Positions 26,458 to 35,821 are shown, counted from the stretch's first letter. The stretch: DNA of 64,000 bases from CAVOXO01 sp963700425 (GCA_963700425.1 CAVOXO010000005.1:74245-138244); one strand, 5' to 3'. Numbers and translations: made by a program. Notes: generated by a model from the sequence alone, not told the origin.

Positions 26458-28663
26458 GTGAACATCGACCGACGACGATTCCTCGGGGCCTCGATCGGTG
26501 CCACCGGCGCGGGGCTCCTGGCCGCCTGCAGCGACGACGGCCCGACGGCCCGTCCGTCGACCACCACCGACGCGTCCGGCCCGTCGCCCGCGCTCGAAGC
26601 CCCGGGTTCCACCGGCCTGGTGGGCGAGGACGCCTGGCAGGCGCGGGTCGACGACTACCTCCGGGTCGTCACCGCCGAGACCGATCCGGAGAGCCAGGCG
26701 AACGTGGCCGCCCATCTCATCCGTTCCGCCCGAGAGCCCGGCTACGTCTGGGACGCCTCATCGGTCACCGTCGAGTCGTTCCAGGCGGTCTGGGACAAGC
26801 TCGACGCCTGGGAGGACACCCGGGACTTCCGGTTCCTGGATCTGCACTGGCTGCTCCATCTGGCCGACGGTGGCACCGAGATGACGACGCTGGATCCGGC
26901 GATCATCGAGGCCGCCGAGACCCGCATGGCGGCCAACCGTTGGCGCTACGACGATCCGCTCCCCGACGGCCGGATCGACGACCAGTGGTTCTGGTCGGAG
27001 AACCACCTCATCATCGGGCTGTGCGGGGAGTACCTGTCGGGCCAGCGGCTGCCCGACACCGTGTTCGAGATCACCGGGCTGACCGGCTCCGAGCACCTCG
27101 AGCGGTCGCAAGCCGAAGATCCTCGACTGGATCGACGAGCGCGCCCGATTCGGGTTCTTCGAGTTCCACAGCCACGTCTACATGACGCTGAACATCACGG
27201 CCGCTCACCATGCTGGCGGAGTTGGCCGAGGATCCCGAGCTCGTGCGCGCCGCCGGCATGGCGCTCGATCTCTGCCTGCTCGACGTGGCCGCGCACACCC
27301 ACCGGGGCACCTACACCGCAGCCGAGGGGTCGCACCTACAAGAAGGACAAGTCGGCGGCCACCGACGAGAACACGTTCACCGTGGCCAAGTTCCTCTTCG
27401 ACGACACCGAGCTCCCCTACCGCACCGGGGCCGACGGCGCCACCACCTACTTCTGCGCCGCCGCAGCGCTACCGACCGCCCCAGGCCATCGTCGACATCG
27501 CCGTCACCCCGGGCGAGTCGCTCGTGCGCGAGCGTCACGGCATCTTCGTCGACGCGATCGGCGCCGGTCACCGCCAACCCCGACGCCCCGTTCGGCTACG
27601 ACTTCTCCGATCCGGACAACCTCGAGTTCTGGTGGTCCCAGGGAGCGTCGGCATGTGGCAGCTCGTCGACGTCGGTCTCGCCGAGGCCGAGCGCTTCCGC
27701 ATCTTCGAGACCAAGGCCATGGAGCAGATCCAGCTCCTGGTCGCAGCTGAACGACAACGACCCCGAGAAGATGAAGGGTTTCGTCCAGGAGAACCACGCC
27801 ATCCTCAACTTCGGACAGCTCCGCGAGGCCAACACCTACCACTGGCGCAACGACGTGGTGGCCCTGGCGTCGGTCCTCGACCACCGCTTCGGCGAGATGC
27901 GCGACCAGGTCCACGTCTGGCAGGCGACCATCGACGAGCACGCCCTCGTGTACACGACCCATCCGCGCACCGAGCCGGACCAGACGACCGACTGGAGCAA
28001 GGACGGCAAGCCCGGCTACTGGACGGGCGAAGCGTCCATGCCCCGGACCGTTCAACACGAACGGACGGCGATTCACATCTACCAACCGGCCTGGGACGCG
28101 ACCGACCAACGGGTTGTTGTGGTCGGTCTTCGAGTACCGGCCGTACACCCACGCCTTCTTCCCCCAGGACCACTTCGACGAGGTGATCCAGGAGGGGAAC
28201 TGGACCTTCGGACGCACGGGCGACGGCTACGTCGCCCTGTACTCCTGGCGGGAGCCGACGTGGCGGGAGTACGACCCGACGGTCTATGCCACCCGCGACA
28301 TGGTGAAGCCCTTCGACCTGGTGGCCGACGGGGGCCCCGACAACGTGTGGATCGTCGAGGTGGGTGACAGCGGCCAGGCGCCGTTCGGCGAGTGGGTCGA
28401 CGAGCGGACAGCCGCCGCGGTCGAGCGTCGAGCGCGACGACGCCGGCTTCACCGTCGACTGGACGTCGCCGGCGAGCGGGACGCTGTCGTTCGGCTCGAC
28501 CGCACCGTTCCTGCTCGACGGGGACGAGCAGGTGATCGCTGACTTCCCGCGTCACGACTCGCCCTGGGGCACGGTCGATCGTCTGGAGAAGCTCTACGAG
28601 CTCGCGTCCGAGGACTCAGCGTTGACGTTGGACTTCGATGCCATGACGCGCCACCACACCTGA
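26458..28663 (+). CDS. Tat-exported lipoprotein of unknown function, heavily frameshifted
   Basis: About 730 residues read over about eight frame changes. Start GTG with GAGGAG upstream: VNIDRRRFLGASIGATGAGLLAAC is a twin-arginine signal with a lipobox, then a disordered linker. Conserved-looking blocks are FRFLDLHWLLHLADGG, DDQWFWSENHLIIGLCGEYL, RARFGFFEFHSHVYM, YKKDKSAATDENTFTVAKFLF, FVQENHAILNFGQLREANTY and EEPTWREYDPTVYA-like SWREPTWREYD. Trp/His-rich motifs and helical spacing resemble (alpha/alpha)6 toroid glycan lyases or similar, but I do not recognise the family. Neighbours on both sides are free of breaks. Confidence 0.62.
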
Positions 28664-28767
28664 CCGAGCCCGCCGGATCCGAGGCGGCGCCGACCCTGGC
28701 GCGTCGGGCCCCTCGGCCACCACGGGAGCCACCGACCGCACCGGGGTCTCCACCAGCGCGCACCCGA

Positions 28768-28793
28768 CGATCGGGGCGAGGTCGCCCCGATCG
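28768..28793. terminator. Perfect 12-bp stem hairpin between convergent genes
   Basis: CGATCGGGGCGA, a GG loop, then TCGCCCCGATCG: a perfect inverted repeat placed between two convergent genes, 105 bases past one stop and 91 bases before the other. There is no T tract on either strand, but U-less hairpins act as terminators in many high-GC actinobacteria. Likely bidirectional terminator. Confidence 0.6.
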
Positions 28794-28883
28794 AGGTCAG
28801 CTCGCCACAACGTGGCCCGCGACCGCCCAGGACGCGCGGATCGAGGGAACGACGGTTGGATGACGCACGGCCATCCTGGGTCC

Positions 28884-29492
28884 CTAGGCGGGTGGGGCGT
28901 TCAGCACGATCGAGATCCCGTTGAACGAACTCGACAGCCTCAAGCCGTCGTATGACAGTCGTCCCGAGAGCGATGTGCCGTTGAACGTCATCTGCACGAG
29001 GTCACAATCGACGGTGCCGGCAAATGGCTGGACGCCGGCCCCGAACGCGGAGAGGTCGACGGTGCCCGAGAACGTCGCTCCACCGGCGATCACGGTGGCC
29101 GAGGTCCCTTGCGGGCCGGTCCACAGTCCGGAACGGAGCGGCGGGCACTCGTAGACCGTGATGGTGCGCCGCACCTGGTCCAGCGGCGGGTTGGTCGCGT
29201 CTCCAGGCTGATCGGCGAGGACGACGCAGCTTCCGACGGCATCGAAGTACAGCACCCCACCGGTCAATGAACAGCCGGTGCTGAGATCGTCCAGCGAGAA
29301 CGACACCGGCAACTTGTTCGCGGCGGTCGCCTTCGGAACGTACTGCTTGCCCACGTAGCCGACCGACGGAGGGTGGAACGAGATCCCCGTCGGCACTGCG
29401 GGCGGCGGAGCGCAGGCCGCTCCCAGCACTGCAACAAGACCGACGAGTAGGGGCGCTGCGGTGATGCGCAGTCGCGTCCGTGCTGGTGTCAT
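28884..29492 (-). CDS. Secreted lipoprotein, unknown function
   Basis: 202 residues, unbroken. MTPARTRLRITAAPLLVGLVAVLGAAC is a signal peptide with lipobox GAAC. The mature part has a putative Ig-like segment (SFHPPSVGYVGKQYVPKATAANKLPVSFSLDDLSTGCSLTGGVLYF) resembling the bacterial putative-Ig repeats used in adhesins, followed by a beta-rich C-terminus. GGGGGAAA precedes the ATG. Not clearly homologous to the lipoprotein at 4.4 kb, though both end in a similar F-(D/N)-x-I/V pattern. Confidence 0.65.
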   Translation of the reverse strand: MTPARTRLRITAAPLLVGLVAVLGAACAPPPAVPTGISFHPPSVGYVGKQYVPKATAANKLPVSFSLDDLSTGCSLTGGVLYFDAVGSCVVLADQPGDATNPPLDQVRRTITVYECPPLRSGLWTGPQGTSATVIAGGATFSGTVDLSAFGAGVQPFAGTVDCDLVQMTFNGTSLSGRLSYDGLRLSSSFNGISIVLNAPPA

Positions 29493-29676
29493 CTGTTTCC
29501 CCCAAAATCGTTTCGGGGATCGTACATCACCACCCCGCGGGGCACACATGACTCCTCCTCGGCACCTCCCGGAGCGCTGCGGGGCCCACCAACCGCACGA
29601 GCCCTCCGAACAGTCGTCGGATCGACCCGCCCGTCTTCTGGGTGATGCGCCGATGCGGCCCTAGCATGGGTGCTCG

Positions 29677-30840
29677 ATGGCAGCCCCCGAAGCGACGATC
29701 CCGGTGACGTTGGGTTTCATGCCCCGCTCACACGCCATTCCCGACGATGATCACCCCGGACTCCTGCGCGCCGGTCCACGAGCGTCGGCTCCCTACGGTG
29801 GCGAGAGCGTCGAACTTCAGGTCTGTCGGGCGACGGATCTCTGCCAGGACGAGACGGTCGCTCCCGAACTGCTCCGGTTCGGTTTCGACACGGCGGACCT
29901 GTCCCCCATCGACGCGCTCCAGCAGACGTTCACTCGGGTGAGAGCAGCAGGCCGCGTCACCGACGCAGACGCCGCTGCGGTGCGTGCCGCGCTGGATGGC
30001 GCCGTGCTGGGCTGCACCGGTGCAGGGCCCATCACGGTGCTGCACATCGCGGAGGAGGGGTTCATCATGCGCACGTCCGGGCCCAACGGCATGTCCGTGG
30101 CGGGACCACGGCCGAACGGCATGAACGACCACGGCGTCGCCACCTCGATCCACGCCGACCAGGACGTACACGGCACGCCACTGACCCAGGTGATGGACGG
30201 TCGGGCTCCGTCGCTGTTCCGGTACGACTCGCCCGATGGGCACAACCACGACGCGGGCCTGATGCTGGTGAACCTCTGGATCCCCCTTCAGCAGATCACC
30301 CAACCGTTGACGCTCGCCGACGGGCGCAGCATCGATCGGCGCCGCCACCAGCTCCGCTACGGACTCGCCACGACGTCGTTCCTCGAACGGGAGGACGACC
30401 TGGCCATCAACGACATCTGGACCTTCCTCCACGATCCCGGCCAACGCTGGTACTTCCGATCCGACATGGACCACCGGCACGCCTACGTGTTCGACACCCT
30501 GAGCACGCCGCACGGTTCGTGCACCTTGCCGGGTGAGGATGTGGCCGAGCAGTGCTACCGCTCGTTGGAGGATGCCGAGTCGGCGGTCGTCGACGGCGAT
30601 CCCGGCGCACTCTCCGAGGCGTGCTCGCAGACCCTCGACCTCACCGCTCCGGTCGACGCGCCGCCCGCACTCCGCGATGCCATCGGGACGATGGTGGCGG
30701 CTGCCGAGCAGGCGGCACGCAACCCCACCCAGGTGTGTGGCGACGGGGCCGAGGAGTGGTTGGCAGCCTCGCGCCGGGCACGCCGCCGCGTGATCCGAAT
30801 GTCGCTGGAACTACGGATGGTGATCTCGATCGAGCCGTAG
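29677..30840 (+). CDS. CmcJ/NvfI-like oxidoreductase, tentative
   Basis: 387 residues, unbroken. The central part contains ATSIHADQD, a possible iron ligand motif HxD, then LMLVNLWIPLQQITQPLTLAD and WYFRSDMDHRHAYVFDTLSTPHGSC. The VNLWIPL...P spacing and the later FDT..(P)HGS recall CmcJ/AsaB/NvfI proteins (VNVWRPI...DxxPLALCD...FDS...P.H.SF), which act on natural products as Fe/2OG-like enzymes. The N- and C-terminal thirds are not recognised. No biosynthetic cluster surrounds it. Family call moderate to low. Confidence 0.45.
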   Translation: MAAPEATIPVTLGFMPRSHAIPDDDHPGLLRAGPRASAPYGGESVELQVCRATDLCQDETVAPELLRFGFDTADLSPIDALQQTFTRVRAAGRVTDADAAAVRAALDGAVLGCTGAGPITVLHIAEEGFIMRTSGPNGMSVAGPRPNGMNDHGVATSIHADQDVHGTPLTQVMDGRAPSLFRYDSPDGHNHDAGLMLVNLWIPLQQITQPLTLADGRSIDRRRHQLRYGLATTSFLEREDDLAINDIWTFLHDPGQRWYFRSDMDHRHAYVFDTLSTPHGSCTLPGEDVAEQCYRSLEDAESAVVDGDPGALSEACSQTLDLTAPVDAPPALRDAIGTMVAAAEQAARNPTQVCGDGAEEWLAASRRARRRVIRMSLELRMVISIEP

Positions 30841-30940
30841 TGCCCCGGTGCCCTCCGTCGGTTCCATGTCCTGAGCGGGGTGGGTTCGACGCCGGTCTCG
30901 ACGATGGAGGAACCGGGCCAGGCCACCGTTGCGGTGTCGG

Positions 30941-32206
30941 TCATCTCGTCCACCGCTCGAGCTGGTTGTTCAGCCAGCCGTTCTCCCAGAAGCTGACGTC
31001 GCCACCGTTGTCGAGCAGGTGCTGGTGGGCTCGGGCCATGAGGGTGGCGAGCCGGGGATCGTCGGGGGCGGCGGCTTCGACGGCCTCGCCGAGGCGGATG
31101 GCGACGACCGCGTCGCCTCGCTCGAGCGCGGCTTCGGCGCGGCCGAGGGTCGCGTCGGTGCCGACGGCATCGACGAGCTCGCCGAGCGCGGCCGGTGCCG
31201 GGTCGGGGTAGAGCTCGGTGGTGGACTGCAGCTTGAACCAGCCGACGTACTCCTCCCAGAAGGTGCGCACCGCCCACGCGACCTTGCCGTAACCCTGGCC
31301 GACACGGAGCTCGGGTGGCAGCGTGATCTCGCGCATGAGCGTCCAGATGTCGGTGCCGGAGTTCATACCCTCGAGGGTGCGGTCGTGGACGTGGACCACG
31401 GCGTCGTGGATCCGCTCGAGCGACGCGTCGATGAGGTCGGCGCCGACGATGGGGTCGTGGCGACCGGTGATGAGCACCTCAGGGCTCAGGTCGCGCACCA
31501 TCCGGTTGGTCTCGAGCTGCGGCTCGACGAACCGGTACTTGTCGCCCCGGATCGTGTTCACGTTCGGGAAGTGCGGGAACAGCGGGCCGAACAAGTTGCT
31601 CACCAGCGCCACGCGATGTTCGGGCAGCCACACCACGCAGCAGTCCGTGGTCTCCCCCACCGCGGCATGCAGTTCGATGCGCAGTCCGTCGACGGTGACG
31701 GCGAGTCGGTTGTCGAACAGGACATCGGGCGTCGGCGTGGACTGGGCCATCGAGACGCCGGGGTTCTCCTGGTGGATCCGCTTCGCGTCGGTGGCCAGCA
31801 GGTCGAACCAGATGCCCGCGGTGGCCATGCGCAGGCCCTGGATGCGCGTGTCGTCGGCCTGGCACGCCGGGTTGTTGGCCTGGGCGATGTAGGTGGTGCC
31901 GGGCTCCTTGAACAGGTCGACGCCACCGACGTGGTCGACGTGAGCCTGGGTGGTGATGATGTGGTGCGTTGGTCCCGGGCGGATGGCGTCGAAGACCCGC
32001 CGGTGGTGCGGGGCCTCGTAGCCCATGCCGGTGTTGACGATGACCCGGCCGGTGTCGGTGAGGATCATGTAGGAGGCCGTGTTCCCACCGGAGCGGTAGA
32101 CGAGCCCGTCGACCATCGGAACGGCCGGGTCGTCGTAGACCGCAGTGAGGAGCTCCCTGCCCGGCCGGGTGTCGATGAGCTGGTCGACCTGCTGGTGGAT
32201 GTTCAC
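30941..32206 (-). CDS. MBL-fold hydrolase with alkylsulfatase dimerisation-type C-terminus
   Basis: 421 residues, unbroken. Metallo-beta-lactamase core: NTGMGYEAPHHR, IITTQAHVDHVGGVDLF, and ...GETTDCCVVWLPEHRVALVSNLFG, then ITGRHDPIVG. The C-terminal half (YGKVAWAVRTFWEEYVGWF...EAALERGDAVVAIRLGEAVEAAAPDDPRL) matches the alkyl sulfatase dimerisation domain of SdsA1-type enzymes. The zinc motif reads T-Q-A-H-V-D-H: the first histidine of HxHxDH is replaced by Gln87. It may retain activity with one metal or have lost it. The start overlaps the stop of the sulfotransferase gene. Confidence 0.78.
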   Translation of the reverse strand: MNIHQQVDQLIDTRPGRELLTAVYDDPAVPMVDGLVYRSGGNTASYMILTDTGRVIVNTGMGYEAPHHRRVFDAIRPGPTHHIITTQAHVDHVGGVDLFKEPGTTYIAQANNPACQADDTRIQGLRMATAGIWFDLLATDAKRIHQENPGVSMAQSTPTPDVLFDNRLAVTVDGLRIELHAAVGETTDCCVVWLPEHRVALVSNLFGPLFPHFPNVNTIRGDKYRFVEPQLETNRMVRDLSPEVLITGRHDPIVGADLIDASLERIHDAVVHVHDRTLEGMNSGTDIWTLMREITLPPELRVGQGYGKVAWAVRTFWEEYVGWFKLQSTTELYPDPAPAALGELVDAVGTDATLGRAEAALERGDAVVAIRLGEAVEAAAPDDPRLATLMARAHQHLLDNGGDVSFWENGWLNNQLERWTR

Positions 32207-33456
32207 GAGACCTCGATCCGTACGGGGAACCGGTCGAGGTAGTCAACGAACCGAGCCCGGACCTCCTCGGGGGTGGTGGCGAAGTCGCGGCGCAGGTCGT
32301 AGACCATCCGCCCCTCCTTGCCTCGGGGATGCGCGGCCCGGTGCGCCTCGATCTCGGTCCGGGCCCGGTCGGTCAGCTCGATGCCGGCCCGCTCGTACAC
32401 GCGCTCGATCGTGGCCATCTCGTCGGCCATGTACTCGTGGAACAACACGTCGACGGTGCGCGACGGCGCCAGCAGGTGCCGGTCTCGCAGTGACTCGTCG
32501 ATGAGCCGACCGATTCGGTCGGTCCAATAGTCCCGATACCACTCGGGCCGGGTGGACCGGTAGAGGGTGCGGGCGCCGTAGGTGAGCATCGTGGCGGTGG
32601 ATTGCACCACCGCCACGGGGTCGCGGTGGGTCACCACCACGGCGGCGTCGGGGAAGGTGGTGAGCAACGGGCCGAGTTGCTCGAGGTGCTGTGGCGACTT
32701 GAGCACCCACCGCTCCCGTGGCCGGTACCACTGCAGGATCTGCAGCACCGTCTTCATGTAGGCGTAGTGCGGGGTCTGATCCGAAGCCAGGTACCGGTCA
32801 CGCCAGCGAGGCGCCCGGGCCACCCACTCCACGTTGTAGTTGGAGAAGTCCGGAGCCATGAGCTCGTTCTCCTCGTGAACGTGGTCCGGCTCCATGGGAT
32901 GCATCGCTGCCAACAGCGGCGCCCCCGCCTGCATCGCCTCCCACCCGGCCTGGCTTCGCGCCCAGCGGGGGTCGAGACCGTCGTCGCGTGGCATGTCCTT
33001 CGGGTTCGGCACCGGTTCGTAGGACTCCCACAACGGTATGGAGCGGAACCTGCTGTCCGCGGCGAGCAGGTTGACCAGGTTCGTGGTGCCCGAGCGGGGA
33101 AGGCCCACGACGATCACCGGCCGTTCGATCGGGATCTCTCTGATCTCGGGGTGGCGTTCGAGGAGGTCCCCGATGAGCAGCCGGTTCGCGGCGCTGCGCA
33201 CGCAATCGCTGAAGAACAGCATCCGGCCGAGCCCGGTGCGCTCGCCGTCCTCGTCCATCTCGCTGAGCTGGAGCTCGAGGCGGTCGCGGAAGTCGTCGGG
33301 CCCGAAGTCGTCGAGGTCGGTGCGGGCGACGGCCGCCTCGCACACGGCGTCAACGGTGAGCTCGGTCTCCTTCGTCTCGCCGACGTCCAGACCCATCTGC
33401 TGGAGCTCCGTCAGGACCGGGTCGGCCAGGTCGTCGATGTGGATCTCGTCGGTCAT
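32203..33456 (-). CDS. Sulfotransferase family protein
   Basis: 417 residues, unbroken. PAPS-binding 5'-phosphosulfate loop PVIVVGLPRSGTTNLVNLLA, then the 3'-phosphate region ERWVLKSPQHLEQLGPLLTTFPDAAVVVTHRDPVAVVQS. The sequence matches the bacterial sulfotransferase_3-type family with an N-terminal helical extension (about 90 residues). It transfers sulfate from PAPS to a hydroxyl acceptor. Located between an SDR/ADH pair and an alkylsulfatase-like gene, suggesting sulfation and desulfation of an alcohol. Confidence 0.85.
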   Translation of the reverse strand: MTDEIHIDDLADPVLTELQQMGLDVGETKETELTVDAVCEAAVARTDLDDFGPDDFRDRLELQLSEMDEDGERTGLGRMLFFSDCVRSAANRLLIGDLLERHPEIREIPIERPVIVVGLPRSGTTNLVNLLAADSRFRSIPLWESYEPVPNPKDMPRDDGLDPRWARSQAGWEAMQAGAPLLAAMHPMEPDHVHEENELMAPDFSNYNVEWVARAPRWRDRYLASDQTPHYAYMKTVLQILQWYRPRERWVLKSPQHLEQLGPLLTTFPDAAVVVTHRDPVAVVQSTATMLTYGARTLYRSTRPEWYRDYWTDRIGRLIDESLRDRHLLAPSRTVDVLFHEYMADEMATIERVYERAGIELTDRARTEIEAHRAAHPRGKEGRMVYDLRRDFATTPEEVRARFVDYLDRFPVRIEVS

Positions 33457-33465
33457 CGTCGTCCG

Positions 33466-34215
33466 CTAGAGCGCGAGGTAGCCGCCATCGACGGCGAAGG
33501 CGGTGCCGGTGGTGAACGCCGATGCCGAGCTGGACAGGAAGAGCACCGCTGCTGCGACCTCCTCGGGCGTCCCCATCCGGCCGGCAACCCCTCGGCCCAC
33601 CTCGGCGTCGAGGAGCTCGGGGAAGGACGTCATCGGTGCGGTCATCGGGGTGTCGATGACCCCGGGGGCCACGGCGTTGACGCGGATGCCGTCGCCGGCC
33701 CAGTGGACGGCGAGGTTGCGGGTGAGCGCGAGCAGCGCCGCCTTGGCCGCCGAGTAGCCCGGGACCAGGGTCGTGGAGCGGAACGCGGTCATCGACACCA
33801 GGTTCACGACGCTCGCGCCCCCGGCCATCGAGCTGGCGGCCAGCGCCGAGCGCGCACCGATCGTCAGCCGTTGTGTGCCTTCCACGTTGAGTGCGAGCGA
33901 TGCGGAGAACCCATCGGGTGTCCACTCGTCGAGCCCGCCGGGGAAGGTCGCTCCGGCGTTGTTCACGAGCACGTCGAGTACCGCGAGCTCGGCGGCCAGC
34001 TCGTCGACGGCGCCAGTGTCCCGGGTGTCGAGCTGGCGGTACCCGAACGCGGCCAGCTGGGTGTCGTAGTCGCTGACCGACGCTCTCGTCCCCGTGACCG
34101 TCACGGACGCGCCGGACGAGGCGAAGGCCGTGGCCACGGCATGGCCGATGCCGCTGGTGCCGCCGGTGACGAGCACCGACGTTCCGGAGAAGTCGAAGCC
34201 GACGACGTTCGTCAT
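33466..34215 (-). CDS. Short-chain dehydrogenase/reductase
   Basis: 249 residues, unbroken. TSVLVTGGTSGIGHAVATAF (TGGxxxGxG cofactor site), DVLVNNAGATFPGG, NLVSMTAFRSTTLVPGYSAAKAALLALTRNLA (Ser...Tyr-x-x-x-Lys), and the C-terminal AFAVDGGYLAL are classical SDR motifs. The ATG overlaps the ADH stop as ATGA. Together with the ADH it could interconvert alcohol and ketone groups of the compound handled by the sulfotransferase. Confidence 0.92.
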   Translation of the reverse strand: MTNVVGFDFSGTSVLVTGGTSGIGHAVATAFASSGASVTVTGTRASVSDYDTQLAAFGYRQLDTRDTGAVDELAAELAVLDVLVNNAGATFPGGLDEWTPDGFSASLALNVEGTQRLTIGARSALAASSMAGGASVVNLVSMTAFRSTTLVPGYSAAKAALLALTRNLAVHWAGDGIRVNAVAPGVIDTPMTAPMTSFPELLDAEVGRGVAGRMGTPEEVAAAVLFLSSSASAFTTGTAFAVDGGYLAL

Positions 34216-35220
34216 CGGTCGTCGCCGATGGTGATCATGACCTTGCCGCAGTCCTTGGACCCCTCGAGGACCGCCAAGTCCGTCGCCGAACGCCTCGAAC
34301 GGCAGGACGTGGCTGATGAGGCCGGACAGATCACGGCGCTCGAGCAGGTCGATGGCGTCCTCGAAGCGCTCCGGATACTCGATCGAGCCACGGATCGTGA
34401 ACTGCTTCATCAACACGTTGACGTAGTTCGTCTCCACCGGTCGGTAGTGCAGGGCGACGATCACGAGCGTGCCGTCGACCCGACCGTGCTGCAGCACGTC
34501 ACCGATCACCGGGTCGGCACCCGAGGCCTCGATGTAGATGTCGGTGGCCGGGGTGGGGCCGAACATGAAAGGGGCCGTACCGTGGATGCGAGCCAGCTCG
34601 GCCCACACGTCCACCGTCGTGGGATCGAGGACGTGCGTTGCGCCCATCTGCTTCGCCAGCTCGAGGCGAGCCGGGCTCAGGTCGATGGCGACCACGTCGC
34701 CGATGCCACGGTCAGCGAGGGTCGCCAGCGACATCAGCCCGATCGGGCCGCAGCCGAACACCACCACCTTGTCCCCCGGCTTCGCCTCGGACTGGTTCAC
34801 CGCCTGCATGCCCACCGCGAGCGGTTCAGCGAGCGCCGCAGTGGTGAGAGGCAGGTCGTCGGGCACCTTGAAGAGCCGCCGGCCGGTCGCCGCGTCGGGC
34901 ACGTGCAGCAGCGGCGTCAGTCCACCTTGCGGGCCACCGGTGCCCATGGGGTTGCCGGTCCCATCGGACGGGCACACCACCACCCGGTCACCCACCTCGA
35001 GGCCGTCGACCTCGTCGCCCAACCACTCCACCGTGCCGGCCATCTCGTGACCGAGGGGGATCGGATGGCCCGGGGTGAGTCCCATGTGGATGTACGACAC
35101 ATCGGTGCCGCAGATGCCACACGCGGCGATGCGCACGAGCGCGTCGCGCGGGCCGGGATCGGGCTCGGGGATGTCGTCGTAGCGCCAGTCGTCGACGCCG
35201 TGAAGCATCACCTGCTTCAT
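34212..35220 (-). CDS. Zinc-type alcohol dehydrogenase, one frameshift
   Basis: About 336 residues. MKQVMLHGVDDWRYDDIPEPDPGPRDALVRIAACGICGTDVSY, GHPIPLGHEMAGTV (catalytic zinc Cys and GHE), and VVVFGCGPIGLMSLATLADRG (NAD-binding) are clear. The four-cysteine structural zinc lobe is missing: after GDRVVVCPSDGTGN no CxxCxxC follows. One extra base near 34270 shifts the last 20 residues (AVLEGSKDCGKVMITIGDDR). The stop overlaps the SDR ATG. Probable role: secondary alcohol oxidation. Confidence 0.85.
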
Positions 35221-35459
35221 GGGTGCGTGACCTCGCTGGCGATGGGTCGGGTGCGGGTGCGGGCTGTGGCCTTCCGCCCGACTCTCGACTGCTCGGCCAC
35301 GCCCCTCCGCCCTTCGATGCGTAGTGCATCGTATTCGTACCACAGGTCCCGCTCGATGTCCGCGGGCCGGACGTCGGGCTCGTCGCGCCGGGTCGGCGAG
35401 TCGCGACGGTGACCCAGGCGGTGACCCCGACGGTGGTGCTGCGATCGATGCACGATCAA
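35217..35459 (-). CDS. Small hypothetical, possibly C-terminal fragment
   Basis: The last 55 codons (DEPDVRPADIERDLWYEYDALRIEGRRGVAEQSRVGRK) look like real protein and the TGA overlaps the ADH ATG, as in a coupled operon. The upstream part (MIVHRSQHHRRGHRLGHRR) does not look protein-like; another frame there reads better (RSTTVGVTAWVTVATR), so a frame change may sit near 35400. Function unrecognised. Confidence 0.35.
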   Translation of the reverse strand: MIVHRSQHHRRGHRLGHRRDSPTRRDEPDVRPADIERDLWYEYDALRIEGRRGVAEQSRVGRKATARTRTRPIASEVTHP

Positions 35460-35821
35460 TGGGCGCGACGACTGACGGGTCCTTCGTGGGCCGCTGTTGT
35501 CGTCGAAGCGCGCTGCGCGTCTATTCGGGCTTGTTGGACAGCCTCACGACGCGATCCCGCGAATCTGTCCCGCGAATCTGTCAGACAACCCGGCGATCAG
35601 TGTGCCCTTCGAGCTCTCCGGAACAGCAGCAACGGGCCTGCAGGCCCGCTCTGCTCCCGACGTGGGGCCGCACCGTCGCCATCGACGATGACGCGGCGCG
35701 TACGCCTGTGGGCCCGCCAACCTGAGGCGGATGAGTAGTCGGTGCCTTCACGTTCCGGCTGTTGCCTGTCCACCTGGATCGGAGGTTTGATGGTGTCGTC
35801 CATCGTCACGAAGAGGTCGCC
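35460..35821. other. Intergenic region with an amidase-like C-terminal fragment
   Basis: On the plus strand a short frame (about 35560-35650) reads IPRICPANLSDNPAISVPFE followed by LSGTAATGLQ, which matches the conserved end of amidase-signature enzymes (NLTGxPAISVPxGxxxxGLPxGxQ). No other part of an amidase is present. A 13-bp tandem duplication (CCCGCGAATCTGT twice, starting at about 35567) lies inside it. The rest holds no supported gene; the promoter of the GH4 gene is presumably at its right end. Confidence 0.35.

Noticed and set aside
32602..35412. 936-codon frame antisense to the sulfotransferase-SDR-ADH operon
   Set aside because: Spans several well-supported minus-strand genes; composition is shadow-like (HRRR, EHRH) with no motif.
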